This document shows positions 47,334-56,668 of a DNA stretch of 64,000 bases, piece after piece (within the stretch, counting starts at the first letter, position 1; every line of letters begins with the position of its first letter). The stretch spans positions 16,614,281 through 16,678,280 of the forward strand of contig NC_088301.1 of NCBI RefSeq assembly GCF_032854445.1, read 5' to 3'. The notes beneath the pieces are model-generated. The model made no database searches. It saw nothing but the letters and a program-made list of their open reading frames with translations, and had not been told where the DNA came from. A program made the translations under genes and the position numbers. The DNA comes from Liolophura sinensis (Eukaryota > Mollusca > Polyplacophora > Chitonida > Chitonidae).

Positions 47334-47538
47334 CTCTTTTCTCCCCAACAAATTGCTTTCATCACCGTAATCATCGGCATGCTTTTCTCCCGAGGGTATA
47401 TCTCTAGTGGTAAACAGGCATAGCTTTATGTTGTTCTTGAAATACACTTTCTTCATCTTGCAATTGCAAGCTGGGCTCCTGATGCTCGTATCATTGACCA
47501 TGTGTCTAAATCGATAATATATGTTTGACGCATCAATA
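47334..47538 (-). CDS. SET-domain exon (lysine methyltransferase-like)
   Basis: A 205-bp exon with no start codon of its own. Acceptor TTGCCCTTTCAG ends at 47,539 and a GT donor follows at 47,333. After one base of a split codon come 68 residues: IDAS, RFRHMVND (the usual R-Y-x-N-H/D-S region), SPACNCKMKKV, LCLFTTRDIPSGE and DDYGDESN, then LLGRKE. This is the C-terminal half of a SET domain, with the pseudoknot Asn (VND), the GE turn and the DYG tyrosine kept. The preceding residue would be Cys if the previous exon ends in TG, as in many SET proteins. From memory it is closest to the small KMT5A/set-1-like SET proteins (VND...CKMKK...LCLF...RDI), which methylate lysine using S-adenosylmethionine. 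Deviations from consensus are KHADDYG where EELxYDYG is usual and LLGRK where LPWRK is usual. The N-terminal half was not found, so this could be a working spliced gene or a relic. Confidence 0.7.
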
Positions 47539-47840
47539 CTGAAAGGGCAATATTAAAGACAAAGAAGTCTTTTAAAGCAAATGCACCACAACTGCAAAAG
47601 AAATATTCATATATGCTATCTGTTACATGCTTTGGGTAACATATTTGACAACAGAGCATTTAAGTATTTTTGCATTTAATTAACTAAACCTTAACTAAAC
47701 CAGGGCTCCAGGTATTTTTTTGCCTGATGAGTTTTTGTGTTTTGATGCGTATACATACACAAGATTTTCAGAAGTGATACATATTTTGGAAGACAATAGC
47801 AAACAAGCACGCTATCTAGAGCCCTGCCTCGCTGGCAAGT

Positions 47841-48080
47841 TGCCTGCATGCACATTATTTTGCCTCTAGTCATATAGTTTTAGCTGTCTATCCAGATCAT
47901 CTGTGGGGAAAAGGCAGATATTTTGATTCTGCAATCTCATTTGATCTCACGCATCTCATGTGCCTGCATGCACATTATTTTGCCTCTAGTCATATAGTTT
48001 TAGCTGTCTGTCCAGACCACCTGTGGGGAAAAGGCAGATATTTTGATACTGCAATCTCATTTGATCTCACGCATCTCATG
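47841..48080. repeat. 120-bp tandem duplication, two copies
   Basis: Units 47,841-47,960 and 47,961-48,080 differ at only a few positions (TCTATCCAGATCAT/TCTGTCCAGACCAC; TTCTGC/TACTGC). Very recent; it lies just upstream of the SET exon. Confidence 0.97.
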
Positions 48081-48108
48081 CAGCTGGCAGGACAGATAAT
48101 ATGTATTC

Positions 48109-48236
48109 GACCTTCCCACTTACGGCCGTAGAGGAAGCAAGCATAAGCTGGACTCGAACTCACAGCGACCGTATTGGTTAGAGCCTTCTGGGTCATTACG
48201 CAGCGCTAGCGCACTAGCCAACTGAGCCACGGAGGA
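48109..48236 (-). repeat. SINE family A, 5' half
   Basis: Head and B-box half only (ACCTTCCCACTTACGGCCG, CATAAGCTGGACTCGAAC, CCAACTGAGCCACGGAGG). The tail half is absent. Confidence 0.85.
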
Positions 48237-50139
48237 TCCTCTCATATTTTACAGAAACCAACATTTCACACTTTTCAATAGGATAAACTATTCTCTTTAT
48301 GCTTCAAATTCTGCCAAAACAATGTTAGAGTAACCCGTACATTTAATGAAGAGTGACAAATGGGAAAAATAAAATGTCGGCGAAAACTAACCAGTGACCT
48401 CTGTTTTCCCAGACTTTCTTTTAACTGAAAAAGCAATGCATATGGACTCAAAAGATGATAAATCCATGAATCTTTAAAAAGACACATGAAAGATAGCTTT
48501 TGTACCGTGAATTAATATAACATACACATTCTAAGGTGTTACAAAAGACAGTTTTCAGTGGACATGTTTGGAAGATAAACTGGCTTTAAAAGTCACACAA
48601 TCAACACTCAGTATTCTGACAGTTAGCAGCCAGACAGTTAATGCACTAAACCAGTGCCATCAATGGTGACACCAACTATTAGGTAGAAATTAGTGTCCTT
48701 GAATGTCAGGAAAGTTTTGCTTTGTGTTAGAGTGCAGTTGCCCTGATTCCCATTCCACGTCACCTTAGAAAAATCATGAGCTGAATAGTGTGCATAAATG
48801 TGCAATGCATTTACAAGATTGCTCCCAAAATGCTTCTGTATTATTAGCTTTTTAAGCCTTGGGCATTTATACTCCTCATTTGAAAGCTTTAAGAACCATT
48901 TAGATTGCTTTCACTTATAAATTTGTCCGAATTTGCAAGCCTGATCAATTGATGATCATTAATCAACGTTTGGATTTTATACTTTTATTTTTACATGTGA
49001 GACAATCAATAATTTATATTTAGTAGTGATCGAAGAAGAATTATACAAAGTGAGAGAAAAAATATAGGATAGCATTTGGTAACGTCAACAGGTGCATGTG
49101 ATCAACCGGTGTATGTTCTCAACCATTTTAATTAGTCAAGGAAGTTATCCATGGTAGGATTCAAGACGGCAAATACTGCTTTAACCTTTAACATCTTATA
49201 CACCACTGAATAGAGAGAGACTGTCAACGTGGTGTCCGTTTTCGGATATTTTGCGGTCAACCTTTTATACTGTCGTATAACCTGTTTTTACACACGAACA
49301 GTTGAGAACTGGTCAATCGAGTTTGGGCGGTGTTCGTGCACGGAAGTTAAATCTTGATGAGTGGGTCAGGGGTGGACTGTGTGAGTGTATACTTGTATAT
49401 CCACAGAGTATTTTACAAGACAAAATCATTCGATCTGTATTAGTTTTGAGTCGAAGGCCATTGCCGTTTGGCCACAATGCTTAGACCGGATAGGCAGATC
49501 GGCCGACCGGAGATCATGCCGAATTTTTTAGGCCGATCCCTATTTCCGGCATGGGGCCACAATACAGCTGGACACAGACCCCCATTGGAACTTCCGTTTG
49601 TCGGGAGAATGTAATTCTGTGTATTTTACGGTGTTAAGTCTTTTTTTTTTTGCTGCCAGCCTGCCGCTTTTGGTGTACAGGTGCATGGCACCCCTCCCAG
49701 CTGCCGACATAGAAAGGTCCAGATTTTGACGGTCAACCTATGTCAAGATTTTAATGGCTTCTTTCTCACAGGCTGGGCCAGGTATGCACCAAACTTATTG
49801 GCTGCGGAATGTTTGGGACTAAGCTACAACGCTAAACGTTAACATTGTCACTTAAGGAAAAGTAATGGGGGTCTGTGGTCAGCTACATAGCGTAGTTGTG
49901 AGTGGTATCCTCTAGACAGAAACGAAGACTTATCGCACGTAAATCATGCCACATTTTGTGGTTTTCCCAGAGCACTGGTTTTCATTATACACGAACGTGA
50001 CCGCCATAATATAAACGTATGGGTGGAACATTCTGAGGCATGAGGTTATTCAACTAGCAAATAGATAGAATAGAAAGTTAGAAACCTAACAGCATCAACA
50101 TCCATCCATATGGCACCTTGTGTTGAATGTGGCGAGGAC
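48237..50139. other. 1.9 kb upstream of the SET exon, no exon identified
   Basis: The N-terminal SET exon (expected to contain a GRGVFA-like motif) was sought on the minus strand and not found. A stop-free stretch at 48,638-48,914 (-) has no start or family signature. The CpG-richer segment at 49,440-49,600 could be a promoter but carries no recognised element. Confidence 0.4.
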
Positions 50140-50400
50140 ACAGCATTTTGAGTAATTCTAGACCATTGACGTTTAAAATATTGCAATTAACATCATTGCA
50201 TATTTTCTATCCAATTTTGCGTAAGCCATGGTGCTATGGGGAGCGAAATTTGCTACTTTTCAGGCATTTTCATTAACAGTTAGAATAAAACTCTAACTGG
50301 GGTAAACTGACAAGAGTTCATATTTGATCGGTTACGTGTGATCATTTGTCATCGTCGCTATTCTGATTTTATTCCCTATGCTGTTCGTCTAATTATCCAG
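50140..50400 (+). repeat. Family E repeat, full length
   Basis: Best E copy for defining ends: CACAGCATTTTGAGTAATTC to ATTTTATTCCCTATGCTG, with GGTAAACTGACAAGAG and GGTTACGTGTGATCATTTG inside. Confidence 0.75.
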
Positions 50401-51520
50401 AGCAATTGGATGGGAGTGGATTTTTTTTTACAAAAAAAAAACAAAAAAAAACAGGCCATAAAAAACAGGGCTCCAAAAACAAAACAAAAACGAAAAACAG
50501 AAATGGGGAAATTACAGCTTTTTGGAAGTCTGCAAAATTTATGAATTTGCTTGTTTAGGAGGGACTTGTTCTCCATTGTCAGTATCACAGCATAAACTGC
50601 GGTGAAATTAAACGACGCAGTGCCAATGATCCGTCTAGTTACTACTAAAGCGGCCCACATCGTGACTGAACTGTGTTGTTACTATTCTGATTCTCGTTGA
50701 CTGAGGTTTACTCTCTCATGCCTAACCGACTTTAAAACTTTAAAAACTCGCTTATATAACAAGTCATTAATCATCATGTCAGCATGAAACCGTGGTGTGT
50801 CTGTCTAGTTTCAGACACGAGTGTTGCCAACAAGGATAAAGCGTCTGATTAGAACAGCTTGAACCTTATTGTTCATTCTTTCGGGGAGGGGCGAGGGGGG
50901 AGGGGGATTTGCACTGGCGTTTTCCGCCTCAATAGGGGCCAGGCACGCCAGCCATCGCTTGCAGTTCTTTACCTTCAATTCAAATAAAAATTCATTTCAT
51001 AAGGAAAAAAACTATTTGTAGTTTAATAGATTAAGTCGCCATAATCATAATAAATCTCATTAGAGCAGGGGGCTTTGACCAATGGCGTCGCCTGCTCGAG
51101 TGCAGCACTTGCTGAGCATTAAACACTACTTAAAAATTTTTTACATTTCATTTTCTTTGTTTACTCTCAAACCACTGAGGAGCATGGTACGGGCAGTACA
51201 ACATCATACATACATCATACAGGAGCATTGCGATGTCAAAATCAGCCGATACAGGCAGAATAGAGACGAAATACTTGCAAATGGAAACGAATTTACAAAG
51301 GATAGTGTTGTAACGCATTCATATTTATTCGTAAGCCTGTCATATACGGAGCGTGGAGATAGTTATCATTTCAAAGATTGTCGTAAACATGACGTCAGCC
51401 CTCTGTCGAATTCACCTCTTTCAACACGATGCAATAAGGAATTTGTTTTAAGGGTTCGGCACAGCTAAGTAAGAACGGGGCTTTACGCAGTAAGTGTTAC
51501 TTCATACATACAGTGATACC
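50401..51520. other. No recognised gene; G-rich and A-rich tracts
   Basis: A-rich runs at 50,430-50,500 and a G tract GGGGAGGGGCGAGGGGGG at 50,883-50,900. A 128-codon ATG frame at 51,082-51,468 (+) has no recognisable domain, and no splice pattern supports it. Confidence 0.4.
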
Positions 51521-51705
51521 GGTACCACCGTGACCGAGGAGTTAGCACGCCAGCACGGCACAGTGACCCAACAGTCTCCCACCAATGCGGTCGCTGTGAG
51601 TTTCATGTCTGGCTCTTGCTGGCTTTCTCTCCGTCCGTACGTGGCAAGGTTTTCCAACAACCTGTGGATGATCTTGCGTCAAATAAAGAGATAAATAAAT
51701 ACAAT
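51521..51705 (+). repeat. SINE family A, core-deleted
   Basis: Diverged head (CGTGACCGAGGAGTTAGCAC), B box GTCGCTGTGAGTTTCATGTC, GTGGCAAGGTTTTCC, then a jump straight to GCGTCAAATAAAGAGATAAA. Confidence 0.75.
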
Positions 51706-51784
51706 GAAATCAAAGTGGGGATAAATCTGTAGATAAAAACAACCCCTATCCAAGTACAAAGCGATCACATAGCTGGCGTACTAG

Positions 51785-51822
51785 TGAGTGCTTGGGGTTT
51801 AACGTCGTACTCAACAATTCTG
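51785..51822 (-). repeat. Isolated B/C-type SINE tail
   Basis: GTGAGTGCTTGGGGTTTAAC and GTCGTACTCAACAATT, without any body. It lies close to the LTR edge at 51,884. Confidence 0.7.
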
Positions 51823-51975
51823 GCGTACTAGGTTTGTTACATACGTGTATATCTTTAATACTAGTCATTAGTTATAGGGTGAGTGTTACGGCCGAAACTG
51901 TCTGTATTATAAGAGATGGCTTGTTCGAAATACACGACAGTTTAGCCCCACAAAAAGTAACCAAAAACAGCAGAT

Positions 51976-51996
51976 TTTATTTTACAACAATTTATT
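51976..51996 (-). terminator. Two AATAAA polyadenylation signals of the LTR
   Basis: TTTATT at 51,976-51,981 and 51,991-51,996 on + read AATAAA on the minus strand, where an LTR's R region would end. Confidence 0.55.
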
Positions 51997-51999
51997 AGC

Positions 52000-52098
52000 T
52001 TAACAAGAACAGATAATAAGACTTATACAAATACTAAAGTACTTAAGTTTAACAAGAGAGGATAGCAGTATCTATACAAATACTAAAGTACTTACGGT
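52000..52098 (-). repeat. 50-bp tandem duplication inside the LTR
   Basis: TATACAAATACTAAAGTACT occurs at 52,025 and 52,073, embedded in two ~50-bp units starting with TTAACAAGA-like sequence. Confidence 0.85.
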
Positions 52099-52424
52099 GT
52101 CAAGTCCAAACGGACGCATATATTCCACAATATATATATATCACACAGGCATAAATGCTCAGAGGCAAATTCACAAGAGGGAAAATCCACAGTATAACTG
52201 AGTGTATGACGAAATATACACAAAATTCCACAGACAGGGTCCGTGTACTAATAAGCACTGTGTACACAAGAGCACGAATCAAATATACAAGCTCGGACTG
52301 AACAAGTGCTCGGTGGAGATAGGATATAACAAAGCCAGAGGCTATAAAGACACCAAAATTCAGCACAAAGGGCCTACTGAAGTAATACACAGCAAAAGCA
52401 TCCAAGCTCTCAATAATTCTCCTT

Positions 52425-52505
52425 TCTCCGTTCTCTGTTCTCTCCTCTCTCCGTTCTCTGTTCTCTGTTCTCTCCGTCTCTCCGTTCTCTGTTCTCTCCG
52501 TTTGA
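52425..52505 (-). repeat. Homopyrimidine minisatellite in the LTR
   Basis: Interleaved CTCTCCGTTCTCTGTT words on + (GAACGGAGAGAACAGA on -), immediately downstream of the TATA box. Confidence 0.9.
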
Positions 52506-52520
52506 CCTGCTTTCATAGGT

Positions 52521-52528
52521 CTTATATA
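52521..52528 (-). promoter_or_regulatory. TATA box of the LTR
   Basis: TATATAAG on the minus strand, preceded by AGGC. Transcription would start about 25-30 bp further on, at the edge of the purine-rich repeat. Confidence 0.5.
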
Positions 52529-52833
52529 GCCTGGTGGAATTGTCTAGAATAAGAAAATTCCTGAACACTTGATGTAAACAAACAGGCACCGAACTGAGCG
52601 CATTCTGGAATATTCTACGGTAGAGGCAGACAGCAGGCGCTGAACTCAGCGTATGTAAACAGTGGCAAGCTAAATTTATTTCAACGGGTTAAGGTCAGTA
52701 GAGGAAAAACGTTTAAAAGTTTGAACTTTCAAAATTCTGCCATTATTTATGACCCTATGCGCAGTACTTAGAAATTCTTTTCTGTCTAGCACTGTTGCTA
52801 ATGGGGCAAGCTACGGGTATCCTGTCTGTTACA

Positions 52834-54254
52834 CATCCGTCCCAAGCTGTTACTACTGTGGTCATATGTGCAATTTTCCTCTTATTTCGCACGTATGGCA
52901 ATTAACTGAACCTGAACCATGCTGTAGAGAACGAGTATCTCAGCTTGATGCTGACAAAAGACAATTCTCAGTTCTTATTCGCGACGAAAACGGCATTTAG
53001 GCTTACCCACATCCCACGTCTGTCTAGTGATGGGGACTAGCAGAATGGAGTAAAATCAATCAGTGAAGCAGTTCTTCCCCACTTATTGAATTTGACGGAA
53101 AAGTGCCCGAGGCAATGGTCTAGTATGTAACATTACTGTAATCTTCGTCAAACGGATGTTGTTCGCTTTCGGTGGCCAGTTGTGACAATGACATCCGAAA
53201 TGCAATTAGTCTGGAAGACAGACGCCATGTTATCGCGATTTAAAAATACCTCCATCTCTGGGGGATATGACACTTCTTATACGTAAATGGCACCCGTTGG
53301 ATCTTTGTCAAAAGATTCAATCTTCTGAAAAGTAGTGGATATTTGACGCTGTACCTATACCCATATATGGCTCTATTAAACTGTACTACAGAGTACAGAA
53401 TCAGCGGTCAGACTGTTATCGATTTGATGCAAATATTTAAGATTACTCTTAGGCTTAAAGGAAACAATCGCATCGTCAAACCGGGAAACGCATTTTAGCT
53501 TTGGGTGAATTGCTTTTTCGATATATGGATTTGATATAGCGTTGCATTTATTTTTAAGTGGATCCTCTCGATCTGACACATACTGAGATACACACGTATA
53601 ATAAGGCACAGTTTCTCTTCGTGAGCTTCATACAAGGTTCGCTTTTGTTTCATACTGATATGTATGAGATTCTTCGCTTATTATAATTCTCTTATTTTAT
53701 CCAACGCAACGAAGTTAAGTGGGGGAGGGGGAGGGGGGGGGATATACTGGAATTACACCGCCTCTCCGTCTGTCTGCCTGTACACACAATTTTGTCCATG
53801 CATCTGTCCCCAAGCCACTGCACAGAAGCGTGCTTACGTTTAGTGGCAATCATAATTACTCTCATTTAGGACTTTGCGTATTAGTGCATTTCCATGTTTT
53901 CTCTTCCACAAGTACTGAATTTATTTCCATGAATCTTAGCATACATCTCCCAGATTATCTAAATTTGTGTAAGTATTTTTATGAATAATGTAGTTTAGGT
54001 ACTTAGTGCAATTATAGATTTTCATATACACTGTATTCTCATCTGCTTGCCACATTCTTCCATTCAAACTGGATGCACAACTAGTTCAATCAATGCACAC
54101 CACGAATGGCCCATGAGACATTCTGTATGAAGCCAAACTAAGCTACATGACGTCCTGTCATTTCGTTTTAGGTATTCTTTTATTTTTGGAAATGGAGGAG
54201 GATGTAAGAGGGTATTTCGGACATACGAGTTCTAGTTTAATGAGTGACGACTCG
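52834..54254. other. No recognised gene; G-rich tract
   Basis: GGGGGAGGGGGAGGGGGGGG at 53,721-53,740. The frame 52,749-53,000 (+) contains a CYYCGHMC cluster but straddles the LTR edge and matches nothing I know. Confidence 0.4.
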
Positions 54255-55573
54255 TTTCTCTGAAGCGTATATCACAAATCACGAAACAAACCAAACTGGT
54301 GTCTACTCTCTTAACGAAGACACTACAAGAAGTACAGTCAGTTTTAAAAAAGAGCTTCAGTGCAACTGAAAAAAATTCTTGCGTTAACTGTTTGTAGATC
54401 TTTAAAAACTCCAAATTGAAGATTTAGGGGCTATATTTACTGGTCAAGTATGCAGAAGCTCAAATACATGGACTGTATGAGGACAGGGATCTGGGATTTC
54501 TTCACTCTCCATTTCCTCGCAAAAAATTGAATTGATAGAATTTCATCACTAATTGTATCAGTGTTGAACAAAGCTGGTCGCCGCAACATTAACGTCAAAG
54601 GCAACGAAGTCTTCTTCACTTCAGCTACATATAAGGGTTACCATTCATGGGGTATTTCGTTGTTCATTGAGCTGCTTGAGTTTCTCTTTAATAACATCTA
54701 TGTAAAATTCGAGGAAACCATATACCAACACTGTATAGTTATTCCGATGTATACCAAGTGTGCCCTCCCTTTGACTGACTTATACCTGTTCTCGTATGAA
54801 TACGACTATGTGCAGAAACTATTAAGGAGTATCCCTCACCAGGCCCAATCTTGCTCATTCACTAAAGACTCTCCTGGTACCTCCTGTCTGGACCTATATT
54901 TTACAAAAACCAATATGGTTTCCCCTGTAGCAGACTGTAGGACAAGGGAGATACATGTAGTTTCAATTTTGACATTGTAAGTTATCATTACTGGCACAAC
55001 GATGTATGTCGCCTTGTATCATTCGTTCGAAACCGCGTGTTGTGTGACGATTTCCATCAACGTCATAAGTTATTACTTCAAAAACTAGTGTGTCAAGGTT
55101 ATTCAATCGCAGGCCTTCACTTCAAGTTTCGTAAGTTTCACAATGAGTATTATTCTGTTGTAAGTAGATGTAAACAGAGCGTTTATGTCTAATTCCGCTT
55201 AACTCGGGGCTAGGGGCTGTTTGTTTGTCGTGTTGAAATAGATTTGCATATATGAACAGTTGCAATCAAATCGCAACTGAGATACATATTTTATTATGGA
55301 CAACTTATATTCCAGCATGTTACACGATTTGAATACTGATTTCACTCAGTGACCTAGAACATACATTACGTCTTTCCCACATCATTGAAAACTGTTTACC
55401 GCTTCTGTTTGTATGATTCCGCCCTGTTTTCATTCTTCATATACATTCTTACTTCTTCAGCAGTTTGTGTTAAATGTCGTTTTGGGAATCAGCCTTGCGA
55501 TTATTGACCCGAAGCGTCATTATTGGTTGACGGCTGATATACAAATGTCTGTTTCGACGCACAGATTCTACTA
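54255..55573 (+). mobile_element. Penelope-like retroelement, degenerate copy
   Basis: From TKLVSTLLTKTLQEVQ (fingers) through the palm to the 3' UTR and the terminal end ATGTCTGTTTCGACGCAC at about 55,550-55,572. The end region (ACTGTTTACCGC, TGTATGATTCCGCCCTG, CCTTGCGATTATTGACCC) matches the short fragments at 2.5, 15.5, 33.8 and 38.5 kb. With those it forms a subfamily distinct from the pair at 26 and 41 kb, since it lacks the GCGCCATCTATG repeats. Confidence 0.8.
54290..55195 (+). pseudogene. Reverse transcriptase relic lacking YxDD
   Basis: The open part 54,561-54,980 reads NVKGNEVFFTSATYKGYHSW, a corrupted motif B (VIPMYTKCALPLTDLYLF for GIPMGTNCAPLLADLYL), then SFTK joined directly to DSPGTSCLDLYF. 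The segment carrying the catalytic motif C has been deleted. Several stops and shifts lie upstream and downstream. Confidence 0.8.
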
Positions 55574-55772
55574 TATACGAACGCTCTCAATCAGTTCAAA
55601 GCGCAACTGTTTTTGTAATCGGCCTAGAAACGATTCACGGAATACAAGTTTGAAATTGGAATTGAATGTTATGTCTAGAATATCGAGTTTTTTGATTGTA
55701 TCATTGATCATTGTTGATTTCTTCCCTGAATTATTACCAGCTTTATATGACTGTCTACACATGATCTCTTAC

Positions 55773-56130
55773 ATCTTCTTTTTGGAACTGGTGTTTTATG
55801 TTGTTTTGTACACGAGCCATGAGATCATGGACTAGGAACTGGTGTTCTATGTTGTTTTGTAAATGCGTCATGAATGTATTAACTAGGAACCGGTGTTCTA
55901 TGTTGTTTTGTAAACGGGTGATGTGTTCATTAACTAGGAACTGGTGTTCTATGTTGTTTTGTAAACGGGTGATGTGTTCATTAACTAGGAACTGGTGTTC
56001 TATGTTGTTTTGTAAATGGATCATGAATGTATTGACTGGGAACTTGTGCTCTAGGTTGTTTCGTAAACGGGTGATGACTAGGAATTCCCTTTCATTGTTT
56101 ACGGGTAGTATAAGAATCTCAGGCTTTACG
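55773..56130 (-). CDS. Candidate exon with tandem 17-residue repeat
   Basis: Minus-strand exon bounded by an acceptor (ATTTATCTTAG ending 56,131) and a donor (GTAAGA at 55,772). It is 358 bp: one base, then 119 codons ending QKED. It starts VKPEILILPVNNEREFLV, then repeats LQNNIEHQFLVNEHITR about six times. The 51-bp DNA unit is a multiple of three, an internal 9-bp deletion keeps the frame, and replacements between units are conservative (I/L/V/M at the same sites), which suggests protein-level constraint. The repeat is amphipathic and may form a helix or coiled coil. The plus-strand frame over it (SMLFCKRVM...) is a shadow. I recognise no family, and neighbouring exons are not identified. 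Confidence 0.45.
55784..56080 (+). repeat. 51-bp tandem repeat, six units
   Basis: Units start at 55,784, 55,835, 55,886, 55,937, 55,988 and 56,039, each beginning GGAACTGGTGTTCTATGTTG with small changes. The central units are nearly identical, the outer ones diverged, and the last has a 9-bp deletion. Confidence 0.97.
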
Positions 56131-56485
56131 CTAAGATAAATATATAAACGATTTTGGGATGCTAGACAAGAAGTGAATCAAATTATTATACTAGCCTGTC
56201 CCTGTGTTATGCTTGACAAAAAAAGCCAGACTTTTTCAGGTCGTGGCGTTCCTTGACCGAAGGAACCCAGTTGCTACGAACTATTTCATATCGGGCAATG
56301 GTCAGTAGTTTCCTCAACTTCGGTCGAGTGTCCCTTTGCATAGTCTACTTTCCTCCGAACTGCGTCTGTTTAAAACTCCAAAACTGAGTAAATCAAAGAG
56401 GCCAGTCCCAGCTGGTGCATGGTAAATGATATGGAAATGTTATAAAAATAACTGGCCTCCGCTTTGCAACGTATAACTGTCAACT

Positions 56486-56668
56486 TTGTATGCACCTGGG
56501 CAAGAAACGAGAACTAACGTTCCCGTTGACGACAAGGCATTCGAAGATGCGAACATAAAACGACGTAACCAGCAGGGTGGTATTCTTCCTGTGCTATCGA
56601 GGAAGGAGCTATACAAAGACGAGGGAATGGATCGTTTAAGACGGTGGCGTCACTTTCAGACGTATTAA
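56486..56668 (+). CDS. Possible short exon, unknown protein
   Basis: A 60-codon open frame ending in TAA reads TNVPVDDKAFEDANIKRRNQ, then ILPVLSRKELYKDEG and MDRLRRWRHFQTY. Charge and codon composition look more coding-like than the surroundings, but there is no ATG at its start, no convincing acceptor and no family I recognise. It could be a last exon or chance. Confidence 0.2.
   Translation: MYAPGQETRTNVPVDDKAFEDANIKRRNQQGGILPVLSRKELYKDEGMDRLRRWRHFQTY

Larger units (their letters stand above)
51884..52833 (-). mobile_element. Probable solo LTR, 950 bp
   Basis: Read on the minus strand it begins TGTAACAGACAGG at 52,833 and ends CGGCCGTAACA at 51,884, the TG...CA ends of an LTR. In order it has a CTATATAAG TATA box, a purine-rich repeat just downstream, and two AATAAA signals about 110 bp before the end. 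The sequence before the TG (CTTGGGACGGATG) resembles a polypurine tract, which would make it a 3' LTR. I see no gag, pol or integrase in the flanks, and the 5-bp flanks (GTGAG and CATCC on +) do not match as a target duplication. Confidence 0.6.

Noticed and set aside
48392-48424. Mini-exon bounded by CTTTTTCAG and GTTAG on the minus strand upstream of the SET exon
   Set aside because: Only 33 bp, encodes no SET-like sequence, and the donor is weak.
48638-48914. Stop-free minus-strand stretch with protein-like text (KCPRLKKLIIQKHFG; VTWNGNQGNCTLTQ)
   Set aside because: No start, no convincing acceptor and no family match. A 90-codon open frame is expected by chance in 64 kb read in six frames.
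51082-51468. 128-codon ATG frame on the plus strand
   Set aside because: The longest non-repeat ATG frame apart from the RT and GPCR, but without recognisable motifs. Length alone is compatible with chance.
52100-52516. 138-codon minus-strand frame
   Set aside because: It lies inside the LTR and its N-terminal third translates a GAGAACGGAGA repeat. The hydrophobic remainder has no family match.
55798-56139. Plus-strand 113-codon frame with SMLFCKRVM repeats
   Set aside because: It is the shadow of the minus-strand repeat exon. Its residue changes are not conservative, and it is Cys/Trp-rich as antisense frames often are.
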